NCBI RefSeq assembly: GCF_030929615.1
Contig: NZ_JAVFVU010000002.1
Coordinates: forward strand, 113,227 to 177,226
Direction of reading: 5' to 3'
DNA length: 64,000 nt
Source: Dyadobacter sp. LHD-138
Lineage (GTDB): Bacteria > Bacteroidota > Bacteroidia > Cytophagales > Spirosomataceae
The notes under the pieces were generated by a model that made no database searches, was not told the DNA's origin, and saw only the letters and a program-made list of their open reading frames with translations. Of the stretch, positions 33,692 through 42,324 are shown piece after piece. Within the stretch, counting starts at the first letter, position 1, and each line of letters begins with the position of its first letter. A program made the position numbers and the translations under genes.

Positions 33692-34759
33692 ATGCAAAAA
33701 TCAAGTGTGCTGCGTATTGGGCAGCCTAAGACAGTTTTAAACAAACGTCAGAAAGAATTTAATCAGTTATCCGACAAAATTGAACAGCTGGATACACTGA
33801 TTCCGGAACTTCGTAAGGCCTATTATCTTTTGGTGGAACGTGTGCAAAAAGAATACAATCCGATTGTGATGGAATTTCAGTCATTCCGGGTTGAACTGGT
33901 ACGTCACCTCGACCGGATGTATGAAAAAGACTTATACAGAAAAGCATATCTTACCAAACTCGCTTACCTGATCTCGGAAATTTCGCTTGACCTGATCGTT
34001 AACTACAAGTTTGAAGAGCTTCTTCCTATTTTCAATAAATACAGTGAAATTGATTTCGAAACGGCACTGAAAGAATTAAAACTTTCGGATTCTCAACTGA
34101 TCGATAGTAAACTTCTTGCTGAGGAAAATGAGATTACGGAAGAAGAGCCGTTTCATGAGCTGGATGCCGAAGAACAGGAACGGATCAAAGCCGAGCTAAG
34201 AGCTGAAAAGGCGAAAGCCCAGCAGGAAGGCGCCAGACAGATTTTACAGCAGCAAAAAACGACAAAATCCGTCAGAAAGGTTTACATGGATCTGGTGAAA
34301 GCGTTCCATCCCGATCTGGAAACGGACGAGGCTGAAAAGCTGCGAAAAACAGAGATCATGCAGCGCGTCACCCAGACCTATCAGGAAAATAACCTGCGTG
34401 AACTGCTAAAACTGCAAATCGAGTTTGAACGGATTGATCAGGATCACCTGGAAAACCTGGGAAAAGAACAGCTGACCTATTACAACCTCGTCCTTAAACA
34501 ACAGGTTGAAGAGCTTGAAAAAGAAAAAGCAGATATTCAGCAGCAGATATCTTATTTGTGCGGCCTCAAACCCGAACACGCAAATTCTCTGACAACCGTG
34601 GTCGTTCGTTTTAATACGAATATCAATGAGGTGAAGGCAGAAATAAAGGAAATAAAAAATACACTGAAACGATGGAAGGAACCGAGTCTATTGAAAATGT
34701 TCCTTAAAACCTACCAGATTCCGAACATGACCATTTTTGATGACGAGGACGATTTTTAA
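33692..34759 (+). CDS. Coiled-coil protein with a central J-domain-like segment
   Basis: A 355-residue, soluble, strongly charged protein. The first 120 residues and the region from about 260 to 330 are predicted by eye to be coiled coil ('EQLDTLIPELRKAYYLLVE', 'LKQQVEELEKEKADIQQQIS'). Around residues 190-235 it carries 'VRKVYMDLVKAFHPDLETDE', with the His-Pro-Asp tripeptide (H about 204) that defines J-domains, followed by a helix ending in 'RVTQTYQENNLRELL'. It may recruit Hsp70/DnaK. There is no Gly/Phe or zinc-finger region, so it is not a general DnaJ. Confidence 0.75.
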   Translation: MQKSSVLRIGQPKTVLNKRQKEFNQLSDKIEQLDTLIPELRKAYYLLVERVQKEYNPIVMEFQSFRVELVRHLDRMYEKDLYRKAYLTKLAYLISEISLDLIVNYKFEELLPIFNKYSEIDFETALKELKLSDSQLIDSKLLAEENEITEEEPFHELDAEEQERIKAELRAEKAKAQQEGARQILQQQKTTKSVRKVYMDLVKAFHPDLETDEAEKLRKTEIMQRVTQTYQENNLRELLKLQIEFERIDQDHLENLGKEQLTYYNLVLKQQVEELEKEKADIQQQISYLCGLKPEHANSLTTVVVRFNTNINEVKAEIKEIKNTLKRWKEPSLLKMFLKTYQIPNMTIFDDEDDF

Positions 34760-34938
34760 TCACTTTTAAAGCAATTTTGTAGACATCTTACCACAATTTT
34801 CCCATAATCTCCCCTATCGTAAAATTGTAATCATCGCATATGACCTTGATTACCAAAGCAAGTTCAAAAAACGGTGTTATTTACATTGACTGGCATAAAA
34901 TTTGATCAGTATGGCTTAACCAACTTAGTCGTACTTAT

Positions 34939-35577
34939 ATGAAAAATTGTATTATTCTTTTATTAACCCTGACTGTAAGCATTTCTTCTGCCTTTGCTCA
35001 GGAGAATGTTTCCATCGGGCCTATCGCAGGCGTTTCCATAGCTAATTTACGTGGAGATATTTCAAACACGAACTGGAAGCCGGGACTAACCATTGGAGGT
35101 TTTTACAATTACAGCTCAAAAACAGGATTTGGTTTCAGCGGACAATTATTATTTACGCAAATGGGCGCACAAATCAATAATAAAACCGACGAGATTAACC
35201 TGAATTACATCCAGGCTCCATTGTTTTTCACCTTCTTTTTTGGTCGATATGGGGATCGTTTACGTCCAAAATTATTTGTGGGACCAAGTCTGAATTTCCT
35301 TGTAAGTGCCAAAAACAAAAACGGAGATAACATCAACGGAGATTCAAACCACAGAAACTACAATGTCTTTGACCTGGGTATTACCGGTGGCGCAGGTTTT
35401 AATTATAAACTGAGCAGAAAGATGTGGTTAAATTTTGACGTCAGATACGGCGTGGGATTGCTGGATGTTTCAAAATCCTCCGCAAACATTAAGAACAACA
35501 ACTGGGGAATTAATGCCGGACTAAGTTTCCCTTTAGGAACTTATGACAAAAAATCCGGTCGTTTGAGAACCCGCTAG
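34939..35577 (+). CDS. Small outer membrane beta-barrel protein (PorT-like)
   Basis: A 212-residue protein with a Sec signal ('MKNCIILLLTLTVSISSAFA') and a barrel of about eight strands, e.g. 'SIGPIAGVSIANLRGD', 'PGLTIGGFYNYSSKTGFGFS', 'GQLLFTQMGAQ', 'QAPLFFTFFFGRYG' and 'LNFDVRYGVGLLDV'. This is the common 'outer membrane protein beta-barrel' (PorT-type) family of Bacteroidota. Function is not known, and no type IX secretion gene is nearby. A strong terminator follows. Confidence 0.88.
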   Translation: MKNCIILLLTLTVSISSAFAQENVSIGPIAGVSIANLRGDISNTNWKPGLTIGGFYNYSSKTGFGFSGQLLFTQMGAQINNKTDEINLNYIQAPLFFTFFFGRYGDRLRPKLFVGPSLNFLVSAKNKNGDNINGDSNHRNYNVFDLGITGGAGFNYKLSRKMWLNFDVRYGVGLLDVSKSSANIKNNNWGINAGLSFPLGTYDKKSGRLRTR

Positions 35578-35601
35578 TCATTTTACACTTCATTCATAAG
35601 C

Positions 35602-35634
35602 AAAAAGGCATCCCGGAACGGATGCCTTTTTTAA
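35602..35634 (+). terminator. Terminator after the PorT-like gene
   Basis: Stem 'aaaaaggcatcc'/'ggatgccttttt' with a 6-base loop and flanking T run; usable from both directions, as the FabF-like gene ends on the other strand at 35679. Confidence 0.9.
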
Positions 35635-35678
35635 TCATTTAAACCTGCATGCGATCGCGGGATAATTCGGGATATTGC

Positions 35679-36938
35679 TTACTCAAATTTCTTGAAAATA
35701 CTCGAAGCAATGTGCCCCCCGAAACCAAGTGTATTATTCATCGCATACTGAACCGTCCGTTGTTTTGCGTTTCCAAGCGTCAGGTCAAATTTACCTTCGA
35801 ACACAGGTTCGATTTTAAGTGTATTGATGGTGGGAGGAATAATATCGTCGGTGATTGCCTTAATACAGGCGATCGCCTCAATGGCACCTGCCGCGCCAAG
35901 TAAATGCCCCGTCATGGATTTGGTGGCACTTATCGCCAAATCAGGCTTGGACCCGAATATTTTCTCAATCGAATATAACTCACTGAGATCACCCACTGGT
36001 GAGGCTGTTCCGTGTACATTCAGATAATCAATTTGAGAAGCAGCAATACCTGCCTCTTCCAACGCCAGTTCCATGGCCAGTGAGGTACCTTCTCCCTCCG
36101 GGTCTGTACTTGTTAAATGATAGGCATCTGCCGTCATGCCTCCGCCAACAATTTCAGCGATGATATGGGCGCCGCGACGAACCGCATGTTCGTAGCTTTC
36201 TAAAATAATCGCACCGGCTCCTTCACCCATCACAAAACCATCTCGGTCCGGATCGAATGGCTTGCAAGCTGTTTCTGCCTGATCATTATTGGTGGATAAC
36301 GCCTTCGTAGCGTTAAAACCGCCCACAGAAATTTCATAAATCGGAGCCTCGGAGCCACCCGTGATGATCATATCCGCCTTTCCCCATTGGATAAAATTAA
36401 AAGCTTCGATGATAGCCGTATTGGCACTGGCGCAGGCTGAAACCGATGTAAAATTTACGCCCCGCAGGCCGTACTTGATGGAAATGACGCCTGACGCAAT
36501 ATCGACGATCATTTTGGGATAAAAATAGGGGTTGAAACGCGGTGTTCCGTTTCCTGTTGCAAATTCAGAAACGGCCTCCTGAAAGGTATAAATCCCGCCA
36601 TTGCCACTTCCCCATATCACGCCTACACGGTTTTTATTCAGTTTATCAAAATCAATTCCGGCGTGCTCGATGGCCTCCGCCACCGAAACCAGTGCATATT
36701 GCGTGAAAGGATCATATTTACGGGCCTCATTCCGATCGAAAAAATCCTGGGGATTAAAACCCTTTATCTCACAGGCAAACTTTGTTTTGAAGTTTGTCGT
36801 ATCGAATTTAGTGATCGGACCGGCTCCGCTTACGCCATTTACCAAAGCATGCCAGAAATCATTTACATTGTTCCCCAGCGGGGTTAAAGCACCAAGACCT
36901 GTTATTACGACACGGTTTAATTCTCCGACAAGTTTCAT
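35679..36938 (-). CDS. Beta-ketoacyl-ACP synthase II-like (FabF/KAS II)
   Basis: A condensing enzyme for fatty-acid or related chain elongation, 419 residues. The Cys-His-His triad is intact: C169 in 'SVSACASANTAI', H309 in 'LNVHGTASPVGD' and H345 in 'KSMTGHLLGAAGAIEA'. The usual 'HGTSTPLND' and 'GFGGTN' of housekeeping FabF are here 'HGTASPVGD' and 'GFGGHIAS', and no acpP, fabD or fabG is adjacent. It may therefore be a second, specialised synthase rather than the main FabF. Start ATG at 36938. Confidence 0.9.
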   Translation of the reverse strand: MKLVGELNRVVITGLGALTPLGNNVNDFWHALVNGVSGAGPITKFDTTNFKTKFACEIKGFNPQDFFDRNEARKYDPFTQYALVSVAEAIEHAGIDFDKLNKNRVGVIWGSGNGGIYTFQEAVSEFATGNGTPRFNPYFYPKMIVDIASGVISIKYGLRGVNFTSVSACASANTAIIEAFNFIQWGKADMIITGGSEAPIYEISVGGFNATKALSTNNDQAETACKPFDPDRDGFVMGEGAGAIILESYEHAVRRGAHIIAEIVGGGMTADAYHLTSTDPEGEGTSLAMELALEEAGIAASQIDYLNVHGTASPVGDLSELYSIEKIFGSKPDLAISATKSMTGHLLGAAGAIEAIACIKAITDDIIPPTINTLKIEPVFEGKFDLTLGNAKQRTVQYAMNNTLGFGGHIASSIFKKFE

Positions 36939-37263
36939 TCACGCTTTCATTAAGTATTTTTCACAGCCGACAAACGTCTTTTGTCGTCATATCTTCAAAG
37001 GTAATAAAGCTTTTATGCGGATTAATCGTTCCGCTAACAATCTATTTTCAGGAATGATCAATTAACTTTTTAACGTCTTTACAAGCCCGCAGTAAATCAT
37101 TTCCCTAAAATACACAGCGCGTTTCTTAGCGTGGGATTATATCAAAATCGGTTTTGAATCTGTCTGATAATGTGGAAATGTCCGGGGACGTAAAGTGGAA
37201 AACCAAAAATATGATCCATTGAAATAAGCACACGATATGGCTTTATACGTAAAGGAAATAGGG
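36939..37263. other. Gene-free interval upstream of the FabF-like gene
   Basis: It holds the probable minus-strand -7 box of the FabF-like gene ('TACCTTTG' on the minus strand, 36996-37003) and a short palindrome 'cgacaaacgtcttttgtcg' at 36968-36986 in its 5' leader, which could be a regulator site. I see nothing else in it. Confidence 0.5.
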
Positions 37264-37857
37264 TCAGGAATCCTTTCCTACTTTCCGTTTTTTAGGCTTA
37301 CAGGTTTTGCAAAAATCAGCCAGTTCGTCAATTTCCGTCAAAACCTGATCGTGATTTTCCTTCAATCTTAGTTCCGCCATACCCATATTGGTATTTTGAA
37401 CAATTTGCGAGTTTCTCATGGTGAACTCTGCATATACCTTTTCATAAAGCTTTTGGTAAAAGTCAGGTTCAGAAAATGCCTTCTTGTTTTCAAACATCAG
37501 TTTTCTGAATTTCCTTGCATATAGTTCCGCCAGGTCAAACTCCACCTGAGCCAGTTTCAGAAGTTTGTCAGCAGTATCGTCATCAGGCGCAATGATGTAT
37601 GAAGCATTCCGGGCAAATCTCGGGGACACTTTCGAATTAAAGTTTTTGGAAAACATGAATTCGTAATTGCTCATTTGAAATCCAAAGTTGATCGAAATAG
37701 CCGCATGTACAGAATACATCGTGCCGTCGCCAGTATTTTTCGATGCTTCGAAATCTGATTTTTGCAGCTTATAATCGTTAGACCATTCCAAAACCGACTG
37801 ACTAAAAACAGAAGAAATGGAAAACAGATAAACAACAACAGTAAAAATAACTTTCAT
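37264..37857 (-). CDS. Secreted protein resembling a DUF922 zincin that has lost its metal ligands
   Basis: A protein of 197 residues with a Sec signal ('MKVIFTVVVYLFSISSVFS'). After 'LEWSNDYKLQKSDFEASKN' it has a beta-strand 'HAAISINFGFQ' and a helix 'LLKLAQVEFDLAELYARKFR'. This order recalls DUF922 predicted zinc proteases, where the corresponding helix reads HExxHFDxxExYARK; here the His/Glu positions are replaced, so metal-dependent protease activity is unlikely. A conserved-looking CxxC ('CKTCKPKKRK') ends the protein. The resemblance is from memory of the family and moderate. The 29 in-frame codons upstream of the signal Met are not used. Confidence 0.6.
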   Translation of the reverse strand: MKVIFTVVVYLFSISSVFSQSVLEWSNDYKLQKSDFEASKNTGDGTMYSVHAAISINFGFQMSNYEFMFSKNFNSKVSPRFARNASYIIAPDDDTADKLLKLAQVEFDLAELYARKFRKLMFENKKAFSEPDFYQKLYEKVYAEFTMRNSQIVQNTNMGMAELRLKENHDQVLTEIDELADFCKTCKPKKRKVGKDS

Positions 37858-37978
37858 TAAAATTGAGGGAGATATGTAACCATAACCGACTAAAGAGCAA
37901 ATATATCTATGAAAAATCGATATATTAGAATTCGGTATGAGCATTTGGTATTCCTGTTAACTTCCAAACACACGTTTT

Positions 37979-38347
37979 ATGAAACAGTTCTTCCTCTACC
38001 TGATGTCCGCCTTTTTTGTCTTCACGGGCGTTATGCACTTTTTAACCCCTAAAACCTTCCTGGGCATCATGCCCAAATTTCTGCCTTATCCGTTGCAACT
38101 GGTTTATATCAGCGGAGCATGTGAGTTATTGTTTGCCATTCTACTGGTCATTCCTACAACACGTTATTGGGGAGCCTGGCTTATTATCCTGCTGCTCGTG
38201 GTGGTTTTTCCGGCAAATATTCAAATGGCGGTCAGTTTTTACAGACAACAGAATCCATATTTATGGCTTGCACTGCTTCGTCTGCCCTTACAATTTGTCC
38301 TGATCTGGTGGGCCTGGCTGTACACCAGACCCAATATTACAGACTAA
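37979..38347 (+). CDS. DoxX-family membrane protein
   Basis: A 122-residue, four-helix inner-membrane protein of the DoxX/MauE-like group: 'FFVFTGVMHFLTPKTFLGIM' at the start, 'LVYISGACELLFAILLVIP' in the second helix, then 'ILLLVVVFPANIQMAVSFY' and a C-terminal helix. The roles of such proteins are mostly unknown. It is transcribed alone, followed 100 bases later by the helicase gene in the same direction. Confidence 0.85.
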   Translation: MKQFFLYLMSAFFVFTGVMHFLTPKTFLGIMPKFLPYPLQLVYISGACELLFAILLVIPTTRYWGAWLIILLLVVVFPANIQMAVSFYRQQNPYLWLALLRLPLQFVLIWWAWLYTRPNITD

Positions 38348-38418
38348 CAAACACGGCGGACAACCTATTATTTTCAGCTTATTCTGAGCATAAGTCGTCA
38401 TGTACGCGAGATTAGAAT

Positions 38419-38426
38419 TACCTTTG
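38419..38426 (+). promoter_or_regulatory. -7 box of the DEAD-box helicase gene
   Basis: 'TACCTTTG' matches TAnnTTTG, 22 bases before the ATG. The upstream TTTG box is not clear. Confidence 0.5.
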
Positions 38427-38448
38427 CGGATTATTTAGCAGTAGTGTT

Positions 38449-39777
38449 ATGACTTTTGAAGAATTAAATCTCACCAGGCCTTTACTGAACGCGTTAGCGG
38501 ATCTGGGTTATACAACCCCTACAACCATTCAGGAAAAGGTATTTTCCGTGATGATGTCAGGGAAAGATGTGTGTGGAATTGCCCAAACGGGTACAGGAAA
38601 AACTTTCGCTTATTTATTGCCGTCACTTCGGCAAATCCAATATTCCAAAGACCGGTTACCTCAGCTTCTGATCATCGTCCCAACGCGCGAACTGGTTGTG
38701 CAGGTTGTGGAAGAAGTAAAAAAACTGGCGGCTTATATGACACTCACCGCAGTGGGTGTGTATGGCGGCGGCAATATCAAGGTGCAGATGGCCGAGTTAA
38801 AAAACGGAGCAGATGTGGTTGTAGCCACCCCGGGCCGTCTGTTTGATCTGGCTCAGAATGGTTCCCTTAAAACCAAGGCCATCAAAAAACTGGTTATTGA
38901 TGAAGTGGATGAAATGCTAAATCTCGGCTTTCGCACCCAGTTAAAAAACATCCTCGATATGCTTCCGCAAAAAAGACAAAATCTTTTGTTTTCTGCGACA
39001 CTTATCCCCGAGGTAGAGGTATTAATGCAGACCTATTTCAATGACCCTGTGCGTATTGAGGCCGCTCCGGTAGGAACGCCTCTGGACAACATTGAACAAA
39101 TGGCGTATGATGTACCAAATTTTTACACGAAAGTCAATCTTCTGGAATTGCTGTTAAGTGAAGACGAGAGCATGTCCAAAGTCCTGGTTTTTACAGCTAC
39201 CAAACATTTGGCAGATCAGCTTTACGCACAGCTGGAAACAAAATTCCCTGAACGAATCGGGGTGATCCACTCAAACAAGGAACAAAATCACCGTTTCAAC
39301 AGCGTGAAGCAGTTTCATGAAGGTACTTATCGCTTGCTCATTGCAACAGATATCATTGCCAGGGGATTAGACGTAGCAGAAGTTTCCCACGTTTTCAATT
39401 TTGATGTGCCGGAAGTTCCAGAAAATTACATCCACCGCATAGGCAGGACCGGAAGGGCTGATAAAAAAGGTATTGCGATTTCTTTTGTTACAGAAAAGGA
39501 AAAAGAATTTCAGGAGAACATTGAAGGGTTGATGAATTATCAGATTCCAATGCTATCCTTGCCGGAAAATCTGAAAATTTCAGACGTGCTGACCGAACTT
39601 GAAAAGCCCCACATTTTCATGAAAACGCTCGACGTGAAGCTGCCCAAAAGAGGAACCGTTGGTGCTGCTTTTCATGAAAAAATCGATAAAAATAAAAAGG
39701 TAAACGTCCGGAGGGATCATGCAAAAGAAAAAATGCAGAAATACGGGCGACCAATTAAAAGATCAGCAAAAAAATAA
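38449..39777 (+). CDS. DEAD-box family ATP-dependent RNA helicase (DEVD variant)
   Basis: An ATP-driven RNA-unwinding enzyme of 442 residues. Motifs in order: Q motif 'YTTPTTIQEKV', I 'AQTGTGKT' (45-52), Ia 'PTRELVVQ', Ib 'TPGRLFDL', II 'IDEVDEML' (DEVD in place of DEAD), III 'SATLIPE', IV-V 'LVFTATK' and 'ATDIIARGLDVAE', VI 'HRIGRTGR'. A short basic tail follows, as in the RhlE-like helicases of this phylum that act in ribosome assembly or mRNA decay. A terminator hairpin follows directly. Confidence 0.95.
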   Translation: MTFEELNLTRPLLNALADLGYTTPTTIQEKVFSVMMSGKDVCGIAQTGTGKTFAYLLPSLRQIQYSKDRLPQLLIIVPTRELVVQVVEEVKKLAAYMTLTAVGVYGGGNIKVQMAELKNGADVVVATPGRLFDLAQNGSLKTKAIKKLVIDEVDEMLNLGFRTQLKNILDMLPQKRQNLLFSATLIPEVEVLMQTYFNDPVRIEAAPVGTPLDNIEQMAYDVPNFYTKVNLLELLLSEDESMSKVLVFTATKHLADQLYAQLETKFPERIGVIHSNKEQNHRFNSVKQFHEGTYRLLIATDIIARGLDVAEVSHVFNFDVPEVPENYIHRIGRTGRADKKGIAISFVTEKEKEFQENIEGLMNYQIPMLSLPENLKISDVLTELEKPHIFMKTLDVKLPKRGTVGAAFHEKIDKNKKVNVRRDHAKEKMQKYGRPIKRSAKK

Positions 39778-39801
39778 GGGGCTTTCGCCCCCTATTTTTG
39801 T
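39772..39801 (+). terminator. Terminator after the helicase gene
   Basis: 'aggggc'/'gcccc' stem with loop 'tttc', extended by A/T pairs, followed by a T run. Confidence 0.85.
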
Positions 39802-39829
39802 CATTATATTCTCTTCAAAATAGACAGTT

Positions 39830-41404
39830 CTACCGGGTCCTCCCCCAACGCGTTGCCCGCAAGCCAATATATCCCCCTACCGAAGCGGGATACAAATCCC
39901 CCTGATCCACGGCGAGTTTTGTGATTAACCTCGTATTACCCCATTTTAATAATGGTGCATCGACCATTAACAGGTAAGAAAATTGTTTGGCAGTTGGTTC
40001 AAAAGGACGATTATTCGTTCCGTAATTGGCACTGTACGAGATCTTGGTCCGCCATTGAACCGCTTTTGAAACCGTTCCTTCAAGTCCTGCGTGATAGACC
40101 ACGACGCGGTTGTCCGAAAAGAACTCGCCTCCGCCGTAATCCTTCTGGTTTATTTCACTGGTCGGCGGGAGAAACGGCGTTCCCATTCCCTTTCCAAAAT
40201 ACGACCACCCTTCCCGATACTGGGCATGGTCAAAATAATTATCATTTCCTTTAAAATGGGTACCCGGAACATCAAAGCCAGCACCGGACTGATCCTTTGA
40301 GAATAAGTATTCCAACAACACACCGCGAACCTGAAAAAATGATCCTGATGCAGGCGATCTTTTCCAGCCTAAACCGTATAGTCCATCCGGAATATTTTGG
40401 AGCTGCAAGCCAGAGCCATCTTCAAACGGGTGGTTATGGTATAAAAGCAATTTCGATTTCGGAAATTTATACTCCAAAGCCAGGTCATACTGCCCGACGT
40501 GATTTCCTACACGGTTTTCACCATCAAAATTCGTAAAACGTTTGTTCCGATAAACCTTGGGGATTTTCCCGATCACAACGCCCCACAAATAATCTCCAAA
40601 ATTGGAAGTGAGTTTTCCATCAATGGCTAACGGACTGTCTTTCAAATACTCCGCACTACCGGCCCAGATAACGCTGTGCACTACGCCAAACTGAAGGTTA
40701 AATCGGCCACCCGGCTTTCCAAACTTTCCATGCAGGGTCTTCTGATGTAAATACGCATCCTGAATATAAGGCGAATTGTACCAGCCATGGGAGAAAAAAC
40801 CTTTCAAAGAAACCCAGCTTTTCAAAAATTTAAGCGGGACATAATCTGGAAAACCAAGCTGTATTTTGGGAACCGGCAACGCATTGCCCGACCAGGTGAA
40901 AGATCCGGCGCTCAATGTTGTATCAACAATACCCAAAATCTCCTTCCGTCTCCCGCCCCAGAATTCCAGTTTTCTCCACCTGATTTTCAGATATCCCTCC
41001 GGCAGATATACCTTATCGTTACCACGCCCGGCATTATAAACGGCCTCTACACCGCCCCCCCATCTTATTTTAGTCGGCTTTGTCGTTTTTGTGCTATCAG
41101 GGGAATAAATCTGCGATTCATAGACTAATCCCGCTCTTGCCGTAAATGCCGGCATGGTCAACGGTACAACGCCAAATTGATTAGCCCTGAGCCAGAACGG
41201 TGTTGTAGCATTTGTTCCGATGTAGGTTCCCAGCTCCGCCGAAGGGTTCCAGTGCTGTGACTGTCCATATATTGCACTTCCCGTTTGGGCAAGTATGACA
41301 AGCACCATAACACATATTCTGACAGGAAGAGAAATGAAATTTTCAGCTTTCCATGGATAAAAAGACTGGTGGCTTACTTCCTTTTGAGCGCCTATGAACG
41401 CCAT
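39830..41404 (-). CDS. Capsule assembly Wzi-family outer membrane protein
   Basis: A 524-residue beta-barrel protein, related to Wzi, the outer membrane protein that helps anchor capsule at the cell surface. After the exported N-terminus ('ICVMVLVILAQTGSAIYG'), features include 'SAELGTYIGTNATTPFWLRA', 'GRRKEILGIVD', 'AGSFTWSGNALPVPKIQLG' and a final run of strands ending in 'VGGYIGLRATRW'. The N-terminus has 28 residues before the hydrophobic part, so a later start is possible, but no Met follows before the signal. No capsule genes are adjacent. Confidence 0.85.
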   Translation of the reverse strand: MAFIGAQKEVSHQSFYPWKAENFISLPVRICVMVLVILAQTGSAIYGQSQHWNPSAELGTYIGTNATTPFWLRANQFGVVPLTMPAFTARAGLVYESQIYSPDSTKTTKPTKIRWGGGVEAVYNAGRGNDKVYLPEGYLKIRWRKLEFWGGRRKEILGIVDTTLSAGSFTWSGNALPVPKIQLGFPDYVPLKFLKSWVSLKGFFSHGWYNSPYIQDAYLHQKTLHGKFGKPGGRFNLQFGVVHSVIWAGSAEYLKDSPLAIDGKLTSNFGDYLWGVVIGKIPKVYRNKRFTNFDGENRVGNHVGQYDLALEYKFPKSKLLLYHNHPFEDGSGLQLQNIPDGLYGLGWKRSPASGSFFQVRGVLLEYLFSKDQSGAGFDVPGTHFKGNDNYFDHAQYREGWSYFGKGMGTPFLPPTSEINQKDYGGGEFFSDNRVVVYHAGLEGTVSKAVQWRTKISYSANYGTNNRPFEPTAKQFSYLLMVDAPLLKWGNTRLITKLAVDQGDLYPASVGGYIGLRATRWGRTR

Positions 41405-41702
41405 AACGTGTAGAGGTAAAGAGTTTATTACAATACTGTAAGCCTTGATTAAAATACATACGAAAAGTTACTTCATCCGGATTCCGTCAGATAAGCAAAT
41501 TAGTCAAAAGATTCTGAATAATTTCGCATCATAAAGATTGCTCAAGATTTGTTAATACCGACTCCCAATCATCAATATTGATTAAACGGAAGGGCAATAC
41601 CTACGCTACCCGAAGTTTTTTTTAACATTTCATTGCCCTTAATTTCACCCATCGTGGAAGATTCTTTTCATTCCTCATTAATTTAATTGGCTATATCAAT
41701 AC

Positions 41703-41830
41703 CACGAAATGTTCCTATTGGAACAAAAAACGGAAACATCCTAGTGTTTTTGTCCCATCGGGACATTTCGTTGGCGGTCCGCCGCACGGTAGTAAGGATA
41801 TTGAAATTGAAAAATATCGTTCCTTGAGAA
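41703..41830. repeat. REP-like hairpin region
   Basis: Two short hairpins, 'gttcctattggaac' and 'gtcccatcgggac', are enclosed by an inverted pair 'acgaaatg'/'catttcgt' (41704-41711 with 41764-41771). A related 'cgttccttgagaacg' hairpin follows near 41818. Compatible with a dispersed REP-type element. Confidence 0.55.
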
Positions 41831-41924
41831 CGGCTGCTGGTGTTCTCTGCAATTGGTCCTCCTATCCAGACCGTTCGAAGCTGATTTTGGATGCTTTGAC
41901 ACTTCAAAGCGTCAGCCTTTTTAA

Positions 41925-42031
41925 GGGTAAGTAGTAGTGAAAAATTAGTTTATATTATTGATTTTTATAATAAGCTATTAATCATCCGGTTACTGAGCTA
42001 ATCGCATATAGCTAATTACCAACGGCTACTT
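41925..42031 (+). repeat. Dispersed ~100 bp repeat, copy 2
   Basis: Inverted match to 3848-3952: conserved tail (41937-41996) then five heptamers in phase, GCTAATC, GCATATA, GCTAATT, ACCAACG, GCTACTT (41997-42031). Copy 1 has four heptamers in the same place; the rest aligns with only scattered changes. Confidence 0.85.
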
Positions 42032-42081
42032 AATGAAAATTATCTTCGGGTAGATTAGGCAACACCATAAATAAAAGACGC

Positions 42082-42115
42082 ATTTATTTATTTTTTTCAA
42101 AAAAAATAAATAAAT
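42082..42115. repeat. 34-base A/T palindrome
   Basis: A perfect 16 bp inverted repeat (42082-42097 with 42100-42115, 'atttatttattttttt') with a 2-base centre. It sits in about 150 bases of extreme A/T richness and could form a cruciform or act as a terminator in either direction. Confidence 0.8.
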
Positions 42116-42324
42116 TTCAATATTGATATTATCCAATAAAAATAAGTAAATAAAAGAATATATGTCAAATAAATACAATTTTATTATTTATTGAACGCAT
42201 ATCCTGCTTATTTTTTTTCACCACTTCGATCGATTTCCATCCATCCATCGTATATCTGAAAAAATGCATCTCCTTCAGCCAATAAGGTGATAGGAGTCTC
42301 TATGACATTGGAACTAACATCAGC

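Noticed and set aside
41683..41907. A 74-codon minus-strand frame
   Set aside because: It is made up of REP-like hairpin repeats.
42050..42215. Extremely A/T-rich stretch as a replication origin
   Set aside because: No cluster of DnaA boxes (TTATNCACA) and no dnaA, dnaN or parAB gene nearby.
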